A DNA stretch of 64,000 nt from Phocaeicola faecalis. Lineage in GTDB: Bacteria; Bacteroidota; Bacteroidia; Bacteroidales; Bacteroidaceae. Both the position numbers and the translations under genes were made by a program. The notes under the pieces are model-generated. The model saw only the letters and a program-made list of their open reading frames with translations. It searched no databases and was not told the DNA's origin. The DNA is taken from NCBI RefSeq assembly GCF_021730445.1, contig NZ_JADNRM010000001.1:906329-970328 (forward strand), read 5' to 3'. Below are positions 61,989-64,000 of the stretch, piece after piece (positions within the stretch are counted from its first letter, which is position 1; every line of letters starts with the position of its first letter).

Positions 61989-62141
61989 GCATCGGTCACA
62001 CATACGGTGGCATAAGCCTGCACATATATACGCATCGGTCCACACGTATATACGCATAAGCCTACACGTACGTATGCATAAGCCTACACGTACGTATGCA
62101 TAAGCCTGCATGTACGTATGCATAAGCCTGCATGTATATGT
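61989..62141. repeat. Tandem repeat 3 (22-base units, GCATAAGCCTACACGTACGTAT)
   Basis: Six full 22-base units begin at 62010, 62032, 62054, 62076, 62098 and 62120, after one 21-base divergent unit at 61989. Units 3 and 4 are the same in every base. Each carries an alternating purine-pyrimidine tract (ACGTACGTAT). The array cannot be coding, as 22 is not divisible by 3. Confidence 0.9.
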
Positions 62142-62234
62142 CATTGTGTCAGGCTCCGTCATACCATTCTAAGCTTAATGTTTCAATAGTTGTTGAAGCA
62201 TTTCTCATTTTTTCTAATATCAATATTAGTTCTT

Positions 62235-63395
62235 CTATTTTTTATTTCCATACTTCATATAGATTTCAGCTAAAACAGGGTTTTCATCAATCCCAACATG
62301 TATGGGTAAATTATTATTTTCCGGTATTTCAGAAGGTTCTATAACACAATAAGCTTTATTTCCTTCAACACATCGCGGAGAAAACAAAAAACTTTTATCT
62401 ATATCATTCTCTATAGGAATTTTCCCAAAAGAAGATGCCTCTTTGTATTCTTTCGTATCAGGATAATAAAAACCGGAATAAAGAAAACCATTCATACGCA
62501 TGAATAATAAATGCACATTATCACATGAAAAATATGTTATCAATTGAGGGAATTTTCCTTCATTACAGGCTTCTTCGGCATCATTTACGGTCATTCGTTC
62601 AGTATAACTGCGTTCTATGTACTCATTTTTATATAACAAATATTTATCATCATATTTCAAAAGGCATTTTGCCGATATTAAATCTGCATCTAGTCTATAA
62701 ATAGTATCATTTAATGGCAAATATAAATTCTTGTCATACAAGTTATTTAGTGTGGACGTATAAGCCAAGTTGTTCACATCTTCATTAAAATATAAATATC
62801 CAGCAATTTCATTCTCTACTGTATTGAAATATATCACGCTTGGATATTTCTTATCCTTATATAATGAATAGTTTGGAGTATAATCACAGCAAAACGATAA
62901 CAGATTTTCATTTATACAACATAACGAATAAGCTGTATAGTCAAACTTATAAGAATCTAGAAAGTCACCATTCTCTGAATATTTCAAGACTTTCTTTTGT
63001 GCGCTATCCCATACATAAATAAATCCATATCCATAAGTCACATCTTCTATTTTAATATATTCCGCCATACCTGGTCCTCGTGTACCGATGCGACATTTAA
63101 AACGCCCTTCATCATTAAATACAAAAATAGAAGAAGCCACATCCTTATCTACTACAATTATATCACTATTATCAGTCCGTAGTATTTTATCGATAGCTCC
63201 AATCAAGCAAGAGTCTAATGTTTCTAGTGAAATATAATGAATAGAATCTGCTATTTCTGACAGTCGTATTATATTTTCTTTCTGATATAATTTAAGGTTT
63301 ATAACATCTATTGTTCCGTATTTCAGTTCCTCTTTACTAGTACAAGAGGTTATTCCAAAGAATAAAAAAAACATCAAATAACAAACGAGTTTCAT
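62235..63395 (-). CDS. Six-bladed beta-propeller lipoprotein
   Basis: A 386-residue lipoprotein from the ATG at 63395 (MKLVCYLMFFLFFGITSC, lipidated Cys18). The longer reading is rejected because it adds a polar extension before the signal. Propeller-blade repeats are visible: SIHYISLETLDSCLIGAIDKIL, FVFNDEGRFKCRIGTRGPGMAEY, and FIYVWDSAQKKVLKYSENGDFL. The GPG-x-Y motif is typical of the Bacteroides '6-bladed beta-propeller' family. Function unknown, likely at the cell surface. The coding part is more AT-rich than the core genes around it. Tandem repeats lie immediately after its stop. Confidence 0.82.
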   Translation of the reverse strand: MKLVCYLMFFLFFGITSCTSKEELKYGTIDVINLKLYQKENIIRLSEIADSIHYISLETLDSCLIGAIDKILRTDNSDIIVVDKDVASSIFVFNDEGRFKCRIGTRGPGMAEYIKIEDVTYGYGFIYVWDSAQKKVLKYSENGDFLDSYKFDYTAYSLCCINENLLSFCCDYTPNYSLYKDKKYPSVIYFNTVENEIAGYLYFNEDVNNLAYTSTLNNLYDKNLYLPLNDTIYRLDADLISAKCLLKYDDKYLLYKNEYIERSYTERMTVNDAEEACNEGKFPQLITYFSCDNVHLLFMRMNGFLYSGFYYPDTKEYKEASSFGKIPIENDIDKSFLFSPRCVEGNKAYCVIEPSEIPENNNLPIHVGIDENPVLAEIYMKYGNKK

Positions 63396-63825
63396 AATCT
63401 TACATTTTATTAAAAGTTCGTTTATAAACAAACTATCAACATTTTCTTTAATTACATGCATTTCTTTAAGACTTGTTTTAGAGCCTGTTTAAAGATACCT
63501 GAAATCTTTTTCTAAAGAAGTTTCGGTATCAACCCAATTGTATCTTTCTTTGAAGCGACCAAACTTTAAAGAAGATGTATCAGCCTGAACATTCCATAAA
63601 CAGGGTTAATCTGAAAACCCTGTGGGTGATAAGCATGACCTCTGAGTTACAATGCTGACGTCCAATCAGGTGTTCGTCTGATGTACTTGATTTATAATAC
63701 TTTGGAAGGATGTATGTTTTTAGCATTGCAGACTTTCAATGTTTCTCAAATATTATACCCACATATTTTTTGACTTGACCCCATAAACACACTATCTGAA
63801 GTTTACATTTTTGGATATAGAAAAA
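63396..63825. other. Gene-free segment between the propeller gene and the tRNA terminator
   Basis: No credible gene. The stretch GAGCCTGTTTAAA near 63481 and the nearby diverged text might be remnants of an insertion sequence, but I cannot identify one. Confidence 0.3.
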
Positions 63826-63859
63826 GGGTGTAAATCACGTAATCACTTGATTTACACCC
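63826..63859 (-). terminator. Terminator of tRNA-Ser
   Basis: Perfect 12-base arms (GGGTGTAAATCA and its complement), with A- and T-runs on each side. It lies 8 bases after the tRNA 3' end on the minus strand. Confidence 0.85.
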
Positions 63860-63867
63860 CTTTTTCG

Positions 63868-63952
63868 CGGAGAGACAGGGATTCGAACCCCGGGTACCTC
63901 GCAGTACAACGGTTTTCAAGACCGCCGCAATCGACCACTCTGCCACCTCTCC
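63868..63952 (-). tRNA. tRNA-Ser (anticodon UGA)
   Basis: An 85-nucleotide cloverleaf with a long variable arm. The acceptor GGAGAGG pairs with TCTCTCC, with discriminator G at 63868. The anticodon loop is CTTGAAA, anticodon TGA, which reads UCA. The T-loop TTCGAAT is canonical. The 3' CCA is not encoded. Confidence 0.92.
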
Positions 63953-64000
63953 AAAACTCCTTTGAGAAGTACTTTCTTCCTGAAAGCGGTGCAAAGGTAC

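Noticed and set aside
61989..62141. CRISPR-like array of 22-base repeats
   Set aside because: Units are directly abutting with no unique spacers, and no cas genes are present. It is a simple tandem repeat.
63396..63825. Insertion-sequence remnant upstream of the propeller gene
   Set aside because: Only a short GAGCCTGTTTAAA-like end is seen. No transposase segment could be recognised in any frame.

Overview
The window reads as chromosomal DNA from a gut Bacteroides (Bacteroidales). The reasons are three SusC/SusD pairs, acid-rich lipoprotein signals, Bacteroides-type promoters (TTTG, about 20 bases, then TAnnTTTG), a pyrophosphate-dependent phosphofructokinase together with a membrane pyrophosphatase, and ferredoxin-type 2-oxoacid oxidoreductases. 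The species cannot be named from sequence alone.

Layout. 0-2.6 kb: a 2-oxoacid:ferredoxin oxidoreductase operon (alpha subunit cut by the window edge, a small membrane protein, the TPP subunit and the gamma subunit). 2.6-11.1 kb: envelope genes (porin, periplasmic solute-binding-like protein, Gfo/Idh/MocA oxidoreductase, DUF4421 protein, FadL-like protein, a Ser/Trp/Tyr-rich secreted protein). 11.1-15.3 kb: a small accessory patch holding a DUF1016/YhcG nuclease, an unknown partner, an HU-like DNA-binding protein with a striking palindrome array in its leader, a remnant of a VirE/DUF3874 protein, a terminal-inverted-repeat element and an internally deleted AAA ATPase. 15.3-16.4 kb: a glutaredoxin-like protein and PrmA.

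16.5-34.9 kb is the main accessory block: three susC/susD units. Two face left and one faces right. The unit facing left from 29.7 kb also carries a DUF6057 membrane protein and a PD40 propeller lipoprotein with a CxxCH motif. The block holds no glycoside hydrolase, sulfatase, sigma factor or sensor. The same 17-base motif lies in the leader of all three susC genes. Two copies face each other across the divergent intergenic region and enclose one good promoter that points left. This has the architecture of an invertible promoter, possibly one that can choose among three SusC/SusD systems.

35-51.9 kb is mostly core genome: YccF, two FtsX/MacB-like permeases behind a probable sigma-54 promoter with palindromic upstream sites, a GH25 lysozyme, PPi-dependent PFK, an acyltransferase, a golvesin/xanthan-lyase-like protein, a YgiQ radical SAM protein carrying a repeat-like insertion, the membrane pyrophosphatase and an OmpA protein. 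52-58.1 kb is an aryl-acid/aromatic amino acid operon: nitrilase-like omega-amidase, indolepyruvate oxidoreductase subunits, aminotransferase, phenylacetate-CoA ligase and an ACT protein. It could run in either direction between aromatic amino acids and aryl-acetates. 58.3-64 kb holds an alpha/beta hydrolase with a divergent AraC regulator, a lipoprotein, about 1 kb of gene-free DNA with three unrelated tandem-repeat arrays, a six-bladed propeller lipoprotein and tRNA-Ser(UGA).

Several dispersed palindromic repeats sharing GTAGGGGC ends are present. Two are full elements with terminal inverted repeats, one is degenerate, and one related inverted pair lies inside the ygiQ-like gene.
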